Origin: Haloterrigena sp. H1
GTDB taxonomy: Archaea > Halobacteriota > Halobacteria > Halobacteriales > Natrialbaceae
Assembly (NCBI RefSeq): GCF_005938085.1
Contig: NZ_SMZK01000001.1
Span: forward strand, 620,001-684,000
DNA: 64,000 nt
Direction of reading: 5' to 3'
Position numbers and translations under genes: made by a program. Positions within the stretch are counted from its first letter, which is position 1. Each line of letters starts with the position of its first letter. The notes under the pieces are model-generated. The model did not search any database. It saw only the letters and a program-made list of their open reading frames with translations, and was not told the DNA's origin. Shown in pieces: positions 8,761-16,839 of the stretch.

Positions 8761-8773
8761 TATATTATATAAT
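8761..8773 (+). promoter_or_regulatory. TATA box of the sppA-like gene
   Basis: TATATTATATAAT at 8761-8773 lies 30 bp before ATG 8803, in a 60-bp AT-rich block inside a GC-rich genome. This is the normal distance for an archaeal TATA box and a very short or absent 5' leader. Confidence 0.6.
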
Positions 8774-8802
8774 GTAATTTGAAAAGTATTCTTTGTTGTG
8801 AT

Positions 8803-9768
8803 ATGACTCCAACACTTGCGTCCCTGCGAAACCTGCTGGGGACCGTCACGAAGTCGTACGTGACGGTCGTCGTCGTTGCCCTCCTCGTCAGTGCCAGTCT
8901 GGCACCGATCGTCTGGGGGTCGACGAGCAATCCCGACGGAACAGTTGCCGTAATCGAAGTCGATTCGACACTCACCGAATCGTCCGCCGAGCGAATCACG
9001 GACGACCTACGAGAAGCACGACAGAACGACTCGATCAATGCGGTCGTATTGGATGTCGATAGCCCTGGTGGTGGTGTCAGCGCGAGCGAGGGGTTGTACC
9101 TCGCTGTCGAACGCACCGCTGAAGAGATGCCCGTCGTTACGAGCGTCGACTCGACGGCCGCCTCGGGCGGATATTACATGATTGCGCCGAGCGACGAAAT
9201 CTACGTCAAGCCGGGCTCGATCGTCGGTAGCATCGGCGTTCGGGCGACGTACTTCGACGTGCCGCCGGCCGACGAGCAGATCACGACCGGTCCTGACAAG
9301 AACACCGGCGGCACCGAAGCCGAGTACAAGACACAGGTAGAGATGATGCGTCAAGCGTTCGTCGGCACCGTCGTCGAGCATCGCGGCGACGAGTTGACCC
9401 TTTCGGAGACGGAACTGGCGTACGCAAAGGTCTACACCGGCATCGAGAGCGTCGAGAACGGGCTCGCAGATGAGATCGGAGACACCGAGGTCGCAACCGG
9501 GACGGCCGCGGATATGGCCGGCCTCAAGGACTATGATGTCGTCGAAATGGAGAGTGAACCGCGCTCCGGTATTTCGCTGATCATCGGTGGTGAAAGCGGC
9601 GACCGCCCGGAGGCGTCCGCCGTTCACCCACAGACCTTCGGCCGGTACGGCGCCGTCAATACACCCACGTTCCTCGCGCTGTGGGGGTCGGTCGACAACG
9701 AACGGGTCATCGCCGCGACCGAACTCGAGCGCCCCGTGGCCAACGAGACTGGAGGTGGTCGCCCGTGA
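8803..9768 (+). CDS. sppA: SppA-like membrane serine protease (family S49)
   Basis: S49 peptidases degrade cleaved signal peptides or other membrane fragments. The 321-residue protein has one N-terminal membrane segment (about residues 19-38) and then the S49 domain: AVVLDVDSPGGGVSASE, the nucleophile Ser121 in STAASGGYYMIA, and GSIVGSIGVR. A lysine near residue 166 (GPDKNTGG) is a candidate general base. ATG 8803 is chosen because it directly follows the AT-rich promoter; an earlier in-frame start at 8779 would lie in the promoter. The gene overlaps the next by 4 bp (GTGA), so the two are probably translated together. Confidence 0.85.
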   Translation: MTPTLASLRNLLGTVTKSYVTVVVVALLVSASLAPIVWGSTSNPDGTVAVIEVDSTLTESSAERITDDLREARQNDSINAVVLDVDSPGGGVSASEGLYLAVERTAEEMPVVTSVDSTAASGGYYMIAPSDEIYVKPGSIVGSIGVRATYFDVPPADEQITTGPDKNTGGTEAEYKTQVEMMRQAFVGTVVEHRGDELTLSETELAYAKVYTGIESVENGLADEIGDTEVATGTAADMAGLKDYDVVEMESEPRSGISLIIGGESGDRPEASAVHPQTFGRYGAVNTPTFLALWGSVDNERVIAATELERPVANETGGGRP

Positions 9769-10763
9769 GCGTCCGCTCTCGGCTCGTCGTCTTCGCTACC
9801 GTCGTGTTCGTCACCGTCGCCAGCGTGGGTGCGGCCGGACTCGTCACCAATCAGGGGATGACAGCACAACCAACGGTTGATCAACAACAGTTCCAGCCGA
9901 GCGCGATCGACGCGCCGACAGTCGACCGCAGCGGGACGATCTCCTACGATGACGACGGCGAGTCAAAGACCATCGTGATCGACGTCGCCCACTCGAACGA
10001 CGTCGCCGAGGAAGACCTCGAGCCAGTCGTTTCTGCGCTAACGGCGAACGGTCACTCCGTGCAGTATCTCGAAGCGTCGGACGAGTTCGACCGTGATCCT
10101 GCTGCACGATTGAACGAGACGCTCCGTGGCGCCGACGCGCTGATCGTCGTCGAACCCGGGACGCGATACACCGCCGAAGAAGCGGCTGGCGTGAGCGCGT
10201 TCGCCGATGCCGGCGGCCGCGTCCTGTTCGCTGCCGGCCCCGACTCGGGCGGCCTCGGTGGGCTGCTCGGGTTGCTCGGCGGCACCCAGCCGACGGGCGA
10301 CGAGTTCGCTGCCGTCACCTCGCCTGTGGGAATCGCCTACGACACCGGCTACCTCTACAATATGGAGGAGTATGCGAACAATTTCCAGTCGATCTACGCG
10401 ACCCCGTCGACCGACTCCGCGCTGACCGACGGCGTCGACCGCGTCGTCTTCGACGGCCCGACACCGGTCGTCACAGACGGGCAGACCCTCCTCACGACGC
10501 TCGAGGGAACGGAACACTCCGAAACCCGAGAGACAGGAGCGTACGGTGTCCTTGCACGGAGCGGGAACGTGATCGCAGTCGGTGATCCCGGCTTCATGTC
10601 CAGTACGAACTACAACCGTGCCGACAACGATGTCCTGATCGGCAACATCCTCAAGTTCCTCGTGACCGGTGAGAAGGTGTCCGGTGTTCCCGAGGAGACG
10701 AGTGCTGAGCGTGACACTGGCGTGAAGGCGAAATCCAGTCCACCGCGAATGCCGAGCACGTAG
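9765..10763 (+). CDS. DUF4350-type exported protein
   Basis: The 332-residue protein begins at GTG 9765, overlapping the sppA stop. An N-terminal hydrophobic helix (about residues 5-27) is a signal or anchor. The body resembles DUF4350/GATase-like folds: TIVIDVAHSNDV, then ADALIVVEPGTRYTAEE, and late GNVIAVGDPGFMSSTNYNRA with NDVLIGNILKFL. A glycine-rich loop (GGLGGLLGLLGG) sits mid-protein. No catalytic residue assignment is made. Coupling to an S49 protease suggests a joint role at the outer face of the membrane, but that is inference. A T6 run follows the stop codon. Confidence 0.72.
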   Translation: MSVRSRLVVFATVVFVTVASVGAAGLVTNQGMTAQPTVDQQQFQPSAIDAPTVDRSGTISYDDDGESKTIVIDVAHSNDVAEEDLEPVVSALTANGHSVQYLEASDEFDRDPAARLNETLRGADALIVVEPGTRYTAEEAAGVSAFADAGGRVLFAAGPDSGGLGGLLGLLGGTQPTGDEFAAVTSPVGIAYDTGYLYNMEEYANNFQSIYATPSTDSALTDGVDRVVFDGPTPVVTDGQTLLTTLEGTEHSETRETGAYGVLARSGNVIAVGDPGFMSSTNYNRADNDVLIGNILKFLVTGEKVSGVPEETSAERDTGVKAKSSPPRMPST

Positions 10764-10784
10764 CCGAGACCACTCTACCGCCGC

Positions 10785-10790
10785 TTTTTT
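10785..10790 (+). terminator. Oligo-T terminator after the sppA/DUF4350 pair
   Basis: A run of six T's sits 22 bp after the TAG of the DUF4350 gene and before the next promoter. Archaeal termination commonly uses such U-tracts without a hairpin. Confidence 0.4.
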
Positions 10791-10929
10791 GCTGGCTCGA
10801 TCGCTGCCGGTCCGTGCTATCACTATCATCTCAGATCATACGCATATGAGAGTCGGTGGTTCCCACAGCGGAAACGGCGCAGTCGAGAGTACAGCAACCC
10901 GTATCAGTGGTGGCGACCGACGAATCGGT

Positions 10930-11382
10930 ATGACAAGCGACGAGTCGTACGTGCGACGGGCGATCGACCTCGCCGAATCGGCAGTCGAGAGCGGCAACAC
11001 ACCCTTTGGCTCCCTGCTCGTTATCGAAGACGAAATCGTCAGAACGGCCGAGAACACGACGCTGACCGACGACGACATCGCCGCCCACCCGGAGTTCAAA
11101 TTGGCCAGATGGGCCGCGACGGAACTCGAGCCGGCCGAGCGCGCGTCGTGTACGATGTACACCAGCACTGAACCGTGTCCGATGTGTGCGAGTGCGATCG
11201 TCTATGCGGGGCTCGACCAGATCGTCTACAGCGTCTCCGTCGACTCGCTCGCAGCAGTCCGAGACGAAGACGTGATCGAAATTCCCTGCGAAGAAGTCGT
11301 CGACCGGGCCGACGGACCGACGACAGTCGACGGGCCGCTTCTCGAGGACGAGGGGCTTGCAGTCCACGAGGACTTCTTCTAA
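10930..11382 (+). CDS. Nucleoside/cytosine deaminase family protein
   Basis: The 150-residue protein has the zinc-dependent CMP/dCMP deaminase motifs: HPE (in AAHPEFKLAR) with the catalytic Glu, and PCPMC (in STEPCPMCASAIVYAG), whose two cysteines complete the zinc site. NTPFGSLLV is typical of guanine or tRNA-adenosine deaminase-like members. Substrate cannot be decided from sequence: guanine, cytosine and nucleosides are all possible. The start is ATG 10930; an upstream in-frame ATG adds a leader unlike the family. Its stop overlaps that of the convergent cofG. Confidence 0.85.
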   Translation: MTSDESYVRRAIDLAESAVESGNTPFGSLLVIEDEIVRTAENTTLTDDDIAAHPEFKLARWAATELEPAERASCTMYTSTEPCPMCASAIVYAGLDQIVYSVSVDSLAAVRDEDVIEIPCEEVVDRADGPTTVDGPLLEDEGLAVHEDFF

Positions 11383-12545
11383 TCCGCGAGCGTCGTCGTC
11401 CGATCGTGAAGCACCGCCCGATAGCGCTTGCCCGCCGGATCGTCGGCCGTCAGCGCAGCCCGGATCGTCGACGAGATCCACGCCCGGTCGTCGCCGTCCG
11501 CACCGTCGGCGGCGGTGCCATCGAACCCGTCCGGTCGAAGGTCGGCTGGCAGAAATCGCTCGTAGACCGGCAGTCGCTCGCCGAGTGGCACGCCCGTGTC
11601 CTCGGCGATCGCCTCGAGTTCGCGCAGCGCCGGCCACGCGTACTCGGGATTGATGTGATCGTCGGTGACCGGCGAGACACCGCCCAGATCGTCGACGCCA
11701 CAGTCGATCAGGTCGCTCGCGGGGGCGAGGTTCGGCGGCACCTGAACCGAGATTTCCTCGGGGAGCGCGGCGCGGGCCATCGCTGTCACGCGACGCATCG
11801 TCGCAAGGTCGGGCGAACCGCCGGCCCAGCGCTCGTTGTCCACGACGGGCTGGACGATCACTTCCTGAACGTGATCGTAGCGGTCGTGTAACTCACGGAT
11901 TGCGAGCAGGCTCTCGGCACGATGCCGCCACGTCTCGCCGATCCCGACGAGAATCCCGGTCGTGAACGCGACGTCGAGTTCGCCCGCGTTTTGGATGGTC
12001 CGCAGGCGCTGTCCGGGTTCCTTCCGGCGCGGGCCGGCATGAGCATCGACTTCGGCGGTCGTCTCGAGCATCACACCCATGCTGGCGTTGACGTCAGCGA
12101 CGGTTTCCATCTGTTCGCGCGTCTGATCGCCCGGATTGGCATGTGGGAGCAGTCCTTCGTCGAGGGCGACCTCACAGGCCGCACGCAGATACTCGTGAAT
12201 CGAGTCGTAGCCCCACTCCGCGAGCTGGGCGTGAATCTCGGTGTAGCGATCGTCGGGATCGTCGCCGAACGTAAATAGCGCCTCCGTACAGCCCGCATCC
12301 GCGCCACGCCGGCAGATCTCGCGGACCTCCTCGAGCGAGAGCAGTGAGGCCTGTCCCGGCGGGTCGAAGTAGGTGCAGTACGTGCAGGTGTAGCGACAGG
12401 CCGTCGTCAGCGGCACGAAGACGTTCCGTGCGAATGTCAGTTCCGACGGCGCGTCGACGTCGGTTGGGCTGATCGCAAGCAGGTCCTCGACGGCTCGATC
12501 GTCGACGGCAAGCTCGACGCCGTACTCGTTCGCCCCGGGGAACAT
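11379..12545 (-). CDS. cofG: FO synthase subunit 1 (CofG)
   Basis: CofG is the radical-SAM partner of CofH and closes the deazaflavin ring of FO, the chromophore of coenzyme F420. The 388-residue protein has CRYTCTYCTY with Cys50, Cys54 and Cys57 as cluster ligands, then GADAGCTEALFTFGDDPDDRY and ETTAEVDAHAGPRRKEP, specific to CofG. LNYLT-like regions are replaced by the typical haloarchaeal HEYLRAACEVALDEGLLPH. The start is ATG 12543-12545. It lies 64 bp downstream of cofC on the same strand, giving a cofC-cofG operon. Confidence 0.95.
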   Translation of the reverse strand: MFPGANEYGVELAVDDRAVEDLLAISPTDVDAPSELTFARNVFVPLTTACRYTCTYCTYFDPPGQASLLSLEEVREICRRGADAGCTEALFTFGDDPDDRYTEIHAQLAEWGYDSIHEYLRAACEVALDEGLLPHANPGDQTREQMETVADVNASMGVMLETTAEVDAHAGPRRKEPGQRLRTIQNAGELDVAFTTGILVGIGETWRHRAESLLAIRELHDRYDHVQEVIVQPVVDNERWAGGSPDLATMRRVTAMARAALPEEISVQVPPNLAPASDLIDCGVDDLGGVSPVTDDHINPEYAWPALRELEAIAEDTGVPLGERLPVYERFLPADLRPDGFDGTAADGADGDDRAWISSTIRAALTADDPAGKRYRAVLHDRTTTLAD

Positions 12546-12609
12546 TACCTCTCCCTGTCGTCGCTTGGCGTATAAGGGCTTGGCTTCGCGGTGTTCGGGC
12601 CGGCGGGTG

Positions 12610-13299
12610 TCACGTCTCCGTCAGTGACTCCTCGGGACGAACGACGCCGACCCGACCGTCGTGTCGGTCGAGTTCGAAGCCGAACGCCCGGAGGCGGGCG
12701 AGCGCACGATCGCGCTCGCGCCCGTGGACGAGCACTTCGACGAGGTCGTCGGGTTCGTCGATGTCCGTTCCCAGCCGAAACGAGTCGATCGTCTCGAGGC
12801 TGGCCCCGACCTCGTGGGCGATCTCGCAGTGGTCGTGATAGGAGGTGCCGTGATAGTCGACGACGAACGCGGGATCACGAACGACGAGCGCGTTCGTGCC
12901 GCCGGCCCGACCTGGCGCGATCGCGACGTCGGCCTCGGCAGTCAGGAGGCGCTCGAGTGCAGCGGGCGTCGCCAGCGCGAGATCGGCCATGACGACCGCG
13001 ACGGCGTCTCCGGTCGTCGCGTCGCCGTCCGGCAATCGCGCGTTGACCGCGTCCGTCAGCGGTCTGTCGTCGACCGTGACCGACACTGCTGTGGCGACGC
13101 CGTCCGGGAGCTCGAGGCCGGGCGCGGCGAGATCAAGCGGCGCGGTCGCGACGACCGTCGGCTCGTGGCCCGCTTCGACGATCGCCTCTACGACGTCCGC
13201 GAGCATGGCGCGGGCAAAGCCCAGTCGCTCGGGCGGGGACAGCACGGACTCGAGGCGAGTCTTCGGCGTCTCGGCGGCGAACGGGACCACGACGCGCAT
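12610..13299 (-). CDS. cofC: 2-phospho-L-lactate guanylyltransferase (CofC)
   Basis: CofC activates 2-phospholactate (or phosphoenolpyruvate) with GTP for attachment to FO in F420 synthesis. The 229-residue protein begins MRVVVPFAAETPKTRLESVL, the standard opening of this nucleotidyltransferase. It includes VVMADLALATPAALERLL and GGTNALVVRDP, and late FRLGTDIDEPDDLVEVL. The start ATG 13297-13299 gives the family's usual N-terminus; the longer upstream frame is not supported. It is followed by cofG on the same strand. Confidence 0.93.
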   Translation of the reverse strand: MRVVVPFAAETPKTRLESVLSPPERLGFARAMLADVVEAIVEAGHEPTVVATAPLDLAAPGLELPDGVATAVSVTVDDRPLTDAVNARLPDGDATTGDAVAVVMADLALATPAALERLLTAEADVAIAPGRAGGTNALVVRDPAFVVDYHGTSYHDHCEIAHEVGASLETIDSFRLGTDIDEPDDLVEVLVHGRERDRALARLRAFGFELDRHDGRVGVVRPEESLTET

Positions 13300-13449
13300 C
13301 TGAATGGGGTGCCGTAGTCCGGGCGCGCTCAAAAGCACGTCGGAGCCGGCATCGATTCCGGTCGACCGATCGTATAGGTCGGTTCGATTCTCGTGCCCCC
13401 TGACACGAGTGCGGTCGCTCAAACCGTCGGCTGAAACGGAAACCGCGGT

Positions 13450-14628
13450 CTAGAATAGCGGTTCGAGTTCGTCCTCGTCGTCCTCGACGAGTTCCTCTAA
13501 GTTCTCTTCGCTCTCCTGTTGGATGTCGTCAATGTTGTCCTGGGCTTCGATTGCGACCTGCTGGAGACGCTTGATTCGGGGGACGTTCGTCACACCCGAG
13601 AGCAAGATCGCTGCGGCGACTTCGGGTTCCTCCCGGGGGAAGTCGCCACCGCGAACTTCCATGCTGCCGGTTTCCTCCTCGAGCCACTTGCGCCCGCGTT
13701 CGATGCCTTTCCGGTTGAGGTACTCCGAGGGGCCGGCGAGCACGAGCAGTGCGCGCTCGGTGCCTTCGATCTCACACGGGAGCGTGAGCCGGCCGAGTGC
13801 GGCCTTGCGGACGAGACTCGTGATGCGGTTCGTGGTGTTGGCGGCGTCCAGTCCGTCGTCGCCGTCACCATCGCCGGTAAACCGTGAGAGGAGTCCACCG
13901 CCAGTGTTGAGTTCAACCTCCTCGCTCGCGTAGCCGACGGTCGAGACGCCGCCACCGGAGAGCGTATTGATGATCTCCGAGGAGTCGACGATGCTTTCTG
14001 CGACCTCTTGTCCTTCTCCGACCTCACCGGCACCGAAGAGGATCCCAAAGCGGCGGACGATCTCCTCGTTGATCTGGTCGTAGCCGCCTTCCATGGACTC
14101 GCCGGTCTGTCGCCACGAGTCGTTGTCGAAGACGAGCAGGTTGTCGACCTCGCGGACGAACGTCTGGAACGAGCGAGCCGCGTTGAGCGTGTAGATACCA
14201 CCCTCGTCCGTGCCCGGCAGGACGCCGAGTCCGTAGACGGGGATCGTGTAGATCCGTTTCAGGTGTTTGGCGAGGACCGGCGCGCCACCGGAACCAGTGC
14301 CGCCGCCCATACCGGCGACGATCAGGAACGCGTCGACCTCGTGGGTCGGGATCTGGTCGATGGCGTTCTGTACCTCGTCGATGTCCTCCTCGGCGACTTC
14401 CGCGCCGAGCTCGTTGTCAGCACCCACGCCGTGGCCCTTTACACGGGCCTGGCCGATGAGTACGCGATTCTCCTGTGGAATATTGTCGAGACCGATGAGG
14501 TCCGCTTTCGCGGAGTTGACGGCAATCGCCGCGCGGACGATTCCGCTGTTCGTCCGATCGTCGTACTCGAGGAATCGATCGACGATCTTGCCACCGGCCT
14601 GTCCGAATCCGACCATCGCCAGCTTCAT
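13450..14628 (-). CDS. cetZ: CetZ-family tubulin-like protein
   Basis: CetZ proteins are archaeal tubulin-superfamily GTPases that control cell shape in haloarchaea. The 392-residue product begins MKLAMVGFGQAGGKIVDRFL, diagnostic of CetZ rather than FtsZ1/2. It has the GTP signature GGGTGSG at residues 108-114 and a variable Asp/Gly-rich loop (GDGDGDDG) before the C-terminal domain. The tail is acidic (EELVEDDEDELEPLF). The start is ATG 14626-14628 with its own TATA box upstream. Which CetZ subgroup it belongs to needs a tree. Confidence 0.93.
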   Translation of the reverse strand: MKLAMVGFGQAGGKIVDRFLEYDDRTNSGIVRAAIAVNSAKADLIGLDNIPQENRVLIGQARVKGHGVGADNELGAEVAEEDIDEVQNAIDQIPTHEVDAFLIVAGMGGGTGSGGAPVLAKHLKRIYTIPVYGLGVLPGTDEGGIYTLNAARSFQTFVREVDNLLVFDNDSWRQTGESMEGGYDQINEEIVRRFGILFGAGEVGEGQEVAESIVDSSEIINTLSGGGVSTVGYASEEVELNTGGGLLSRFTGDGDGDDGLDAANTTNRITSLVRKAALGRLTLPCEIEGTERALLVLAGPSEYLNRKGIERGRKWLEEETGSMEVRGGDFPREEPEVAAAILLSGVTNVPRIKRLQQVAIEAQDNIDDIQQESEENLEELVEDDEDELEPLF

Positions 14629-14671
14629 TGTTTGTCAGGGGGCTCCGTTGGATTGGTACCAGTGCAATGGA

Positions 14672-14681
14672 GGATATAAAC
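14672..14681 (-). promoter_or_regulatory. TATA box of cetZ
   Basis: On the minus strand the sequence reads TTTATATCCT about 45 bp before the cetZ ATG, preceded by a purine-rich stretch. Transcription would start near 14650, giving a leader of about 20 bases. Confidence 0.5.
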
Positions 14682-14823
14682 CTTGTGCTAAGCTGAATTT
14701 CTCGAGTGGAGTACTCTCACGTAACTAGAACGAACGAGCCGTGACATCTCCGAAAATCCTGGCCGAAACGCCACCGTTGCTGTCTGTGCTTTGATAAGCC
14801 GATCGACTTCGGAAAACTGTCTC

Positions 14824-14860
14824 TGATACGGACCCTTGTCAGACGGTCTGCCGTGCCGAG
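14824..14860. repeat. Family A repeat, partial copy
   Basis: TGATACGGACCCTTGTCAGA followed by CGGTCTGCCGTGCC contains two left-arm-like motifs (TGATACGGAC and ACGGTCTGCCGT) next to each other. No right arm was found, so this looks like a decayed or composite copy. Confidence 0.45.
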
Positions 14861-14930
14861 TTTCCGGTGGGACCGCCGGGCGTCTGAATCTAGTCGGCGA
14901 ATACTCGAGCCCGCTTCCGGCTCGCCGCCG

Positions 14931-15851
14931 TCAGGCGGTGTCGGCCGGTTTCGACAGTCGTGTCGCGCCATCAAGGCCAAGATACGCACTGAGCGTCGTC
15001 AACTCCGCTGGATCTCGGCCGAAGGCGGCCACGTCGTTGTCGGCGACGGTGTTGTCGAAGGCGAGCGATCGGGCCTGGTCCGGGCCGAAGGGGACGAACG
15101 GCAGCGGGCCAGCCGCCGAGAGCCCGACTTTGGCCAGTCCCATCGGGATCGGGACGATCGTGACGTCTTTGCCCTCGGCTTCGTAGGCCAGTTCCGTCAC
15201 GTCTGCGAGCGTCAGGACCTCCGGGCCGCCGATCTCGTAGGTTTCACCGACGTGGGTGTCGTCTTCGAGGGCGTCAGCCAGTATCGGGACGAGATCGCCG
15301 ACCCAGATGGGCTGGAACCGCGTCTTCCCACCGCCCGGCAACCCCGTCACGTGCGGCGTCGTCAGTGTCTTCGTGAAGTCGACGAACTCGCCGCCGTCGC
15401 CGAAGACGACCGACGGGCGGACGATCGTCCACTCGAGACTCGAGTCCCGGACGACCCGCTCTGCGTTTCCCTTGGCGCGGATGTAGGCGGTGTCGCCGTT
15501 CGGATCGGCACCGAGCGCGCTCATCTGGAGGAAACGGTCGGTGTCCCCGTCTTCGGCGGCGCGAACGAGGTTTTCGGTGCCGCCGAGATGGACCTCCTCG
15601 TGGCTCGTCCCGCGGGGTGGCTCGAACAGCGGCGACAGCGAGACGAGGTTGACGACGGCGTCGTGGTCCGCGACGGTCGTGGCGATCGAGTCGTAGGCGC
15701 TGACGTCGCCGATCGCCGTCTCGACGTCGGCCGGAAGTCCGCCTCCGTCCGGCGATCGAGACAGTGCCGTTACCTCGTGGCCGCGCTCGGCCAGTTCCGC
15801 ACACAGGTTCGTGCCGATAAAGCCGGTGCCGCCGGCGACGAGGATCTTCAT
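14931..15851 (-). CDS. NAD(P)-binding epimerase/NDUFA9-like protein
   Basis: The 306-residue atypical short-chain dehydrogenase is of the complex I NDUFA9/NmrA type. It has an N-terminal Rossmann motif GGTGFIG (residues 7-13), then VVNLVSLSPLFEPPRG, FLQMSALGADPNGDTAYIRAKG (the atypical active-site segment) and WTIVRPSVVFGDGGEF. Such proteins act on sugar nucleotides, quinone-related substrates or electron-carrier chains; the substrate is unknown here. The start is ATG 15849-15851, and this codon lies inside an inverted repeat that flanks the promoter. It is divergent from the fatty-acid-type operon, so co-regulation is possible. Confidence 0.8.
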   Translation of the reverse strand: MKILVAGGTGFIGTNLCAELAERGHEVTALSRSPDGGGLPADVETAIGDVSAYDSIATTVADHDAVVNLVSLSPLFEPPRGTSHEEVHLGGTENLVRAAEDGDTDRFLQMSALGADPNGDTAYIRAKGNAERVVRDSSLEWTIVRPSVVFGDGGEFVDFTKTLTTPHVTGLPGGGKTRFQPIWVGDLVPILADALEDDTHVGETYEIGGPEVLTLADVTELAYEAEGKDVTIVPIPMGLAKVGLSAAGPLPFVPFGPDQARSLAFDNTVADNDVAAFGRDPAELTTLSAYLGLDGATRLSKPADTA

Positions 15852-15899
15852 ACGTAGAATATGATCCTGCTCCGATAAATAGGTGAACGGCTACGTATG
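15849..15899. promoter_or_regulatory. Perfect 9-bp inverted repeat around the NDUFA9-like promoter
   Basis: CATACGTAG at 15849-15857 and CTACGTATG at 15891-15899 are exact reverse complements separated by 33 bp. Between them, read on the minus strand, is the TATA-like CTATTTATCGG. The left arm includes the start codon of the minus-strand gene. The arrangement suits an operator for a dimeric regulator or a bending site. Confidence 0.45.
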
Positions 15900-15957
15900 C
15901 AGCCAGCGGCGAATCGGATCGACTCGCCGACCCACACCGCCAGCCGGGATGGGCAGT

Positions 15958-15965
15958 CTTATTTT
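15958..15965 (+). promoter_or_regulatory. TATA box of the R2lox/ACP operon
   Basis: CTTATTTT at 15958-15965 lies 23-31 bp before ATG 15989, consistent with a leaderless transcript. No other TATA-like site is closer, and the following genes are too tightly spaced to need further strong promoters. Confidence 0.5.
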
Positions 15966-15988
15966 CGGGTTCATCAAACAAGGCTGAC

Positions 15989-16837
15989 ATGCCGCCGGAC
16001 ACACGGGAGACGACGGAGCGATATTTCAGGCAGGCCGTCGAGCGCCACTGGGACCCGTACGCGATCGACCTGACGGCCGACCGAGAGACGCTCACCGACC
16101 TCAGCCGGAGCGCGTTTACCCAGTTGCGCGCGACGCTCGCCATGTTCGGCGCGGGCGAGGAAAGCGTCACCGAGGATCTGGTGCCGGTCGCCGCGGTCGT
16201 CGACGACGACAGCGATCAGCGATTCGTCGCGAGCCACCTCTACGACGAGGCCAAACACGCCGCCTTCTTCGAGCGCTACTGGGCCGACGTTGTCAGGCCC
16301 GCCGCGGAGGCACGCGGCCTCGAGCCGACCGCGCCGACGGCCGACCGGTGGTTCACCGACTCCTACGAGGAAATCTTCAATCGGACCGAAACGGCAATGA
16401 ATCGCCTGCTCGAGGCAGATACGCCCGAAAACCGGGCTCGAGCGTTCTGTCACTACCATCTGACGGTCGAGGGCGTCTTCGGCCAGACCGGTTTTCACGC
16501 CGTCGAGTCGACGTTCGGCCCGGAAACGGATGGGCCGTCGCTTCCCGGGCTGGTCGAGGGATTCAGCGGTATCCGACGAGACGAGGGTCGCCACGTCGGC
16601 TACGGGATGGGTCGACTTGGGGCCCTCCTCGAGCGCGGCGCGGTCGAGCGCTCGCTCGTCGAGGAGACGGTCATGGGCCTCGCCGACCTGGTCGACGCCG
16701 TCGTCGAGCGAATGGGCTGGCGTCGGCTTCCTGGGCCCGACAGCGACGACCTCGTGGCGTTCGTCGCCCAGCAGCGTCGGAACCGACTGCAGCAACTGCC
16801 TGGCGGAAACGCCGTCGACCCGGAGGCCGGGAACTGA
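15989..16837 (+). CDS. R2-like ligand-binding oxidase (R2lox), ferritin-like dimetal protein
   Basis: The 282-residue protein has the R2/ferritin-like four-helix dimetal site. Candidate ligands are Glu57, Glu87-x2-His90 (DEAKHAAFFERYW), Glu161, and Glu199-x2-His202 (RRDEGRHVGYG). R2lox proteins differ from ribonucleotide reductase R2 by a Val-Tyr ether cross-link; here Val60 sits three residues after Glu57 and Tyr156 five before Glu161, as in the known R2lox proteins. Those proteins bind Mn/Fe and a long-chain fatty acid and carry out oxygen chemistry. It is the first gene of an ACP-dependent synthase operon, two bases before the MDR gene. A role in oxidising a fatty acyl product is inference. 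It might instead be annotated as a ribonucleotide reductase small subunit. Confidence 0.8.
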   Translation: MPPDTRETTERYFRQAVERHWDPYAIDLTADRETLTDLSRSAFTQLRATLAMFGAGEESVTEDLVPVAAVVDDDSDQRFVASHLYDEAKHAAFFERYWADVVRPAAEARGLEPTAPTADRWFTDSYEEIFNRTETAMNRLLEADTPENRARAFCHYHLTVEGVFGQTGFHAVESTFGPETDGPSLPGLVEGFSGIRRDEGRHVGYGMGRLGALLERGAVERSLVEETVMGLADLVDAVVERMGWRRLPGPDSDDLVAFVAQQRRNRLQQLPGGNAVDPEAGN

Positions 16838-16839
16838 CG

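Larger units (their letters stand above)
8094..8802. other. Long intergenic region with family B repeats and an AT-rich promoter
   Basis: No convincing gene is seen between the cupredoxin and the sppA-like gene. The left part is of ordinary composition; two family B repeat modules lie at 8374-8413 and 8479-8560. The last 60 bases before the protease gene are strongly AT-rich and form its promoter. Short frames here lack codon bias and similarity to anything I know. Confidence 0.6.
14629..14930. other. Intergenic region between cetZ and the NDUFA9-like gene
   Basis: About 300 bp hold the cetZ promoter and, at 14824-14860, a partial family A repeat. The remainder shows no reading frame or RNA structure I can support. 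The NDUFA9-like gene ends at its right edge. Confidence 0.5.

Noticed and set aside
15989-16837. Annotating the dimetal protein as a ribonucleotide reductase R2 subunit
   Set aside because: It has the Val and Tyr positions typical of the R2lox cross-link, and no large subunit (nrdA) gene is near.
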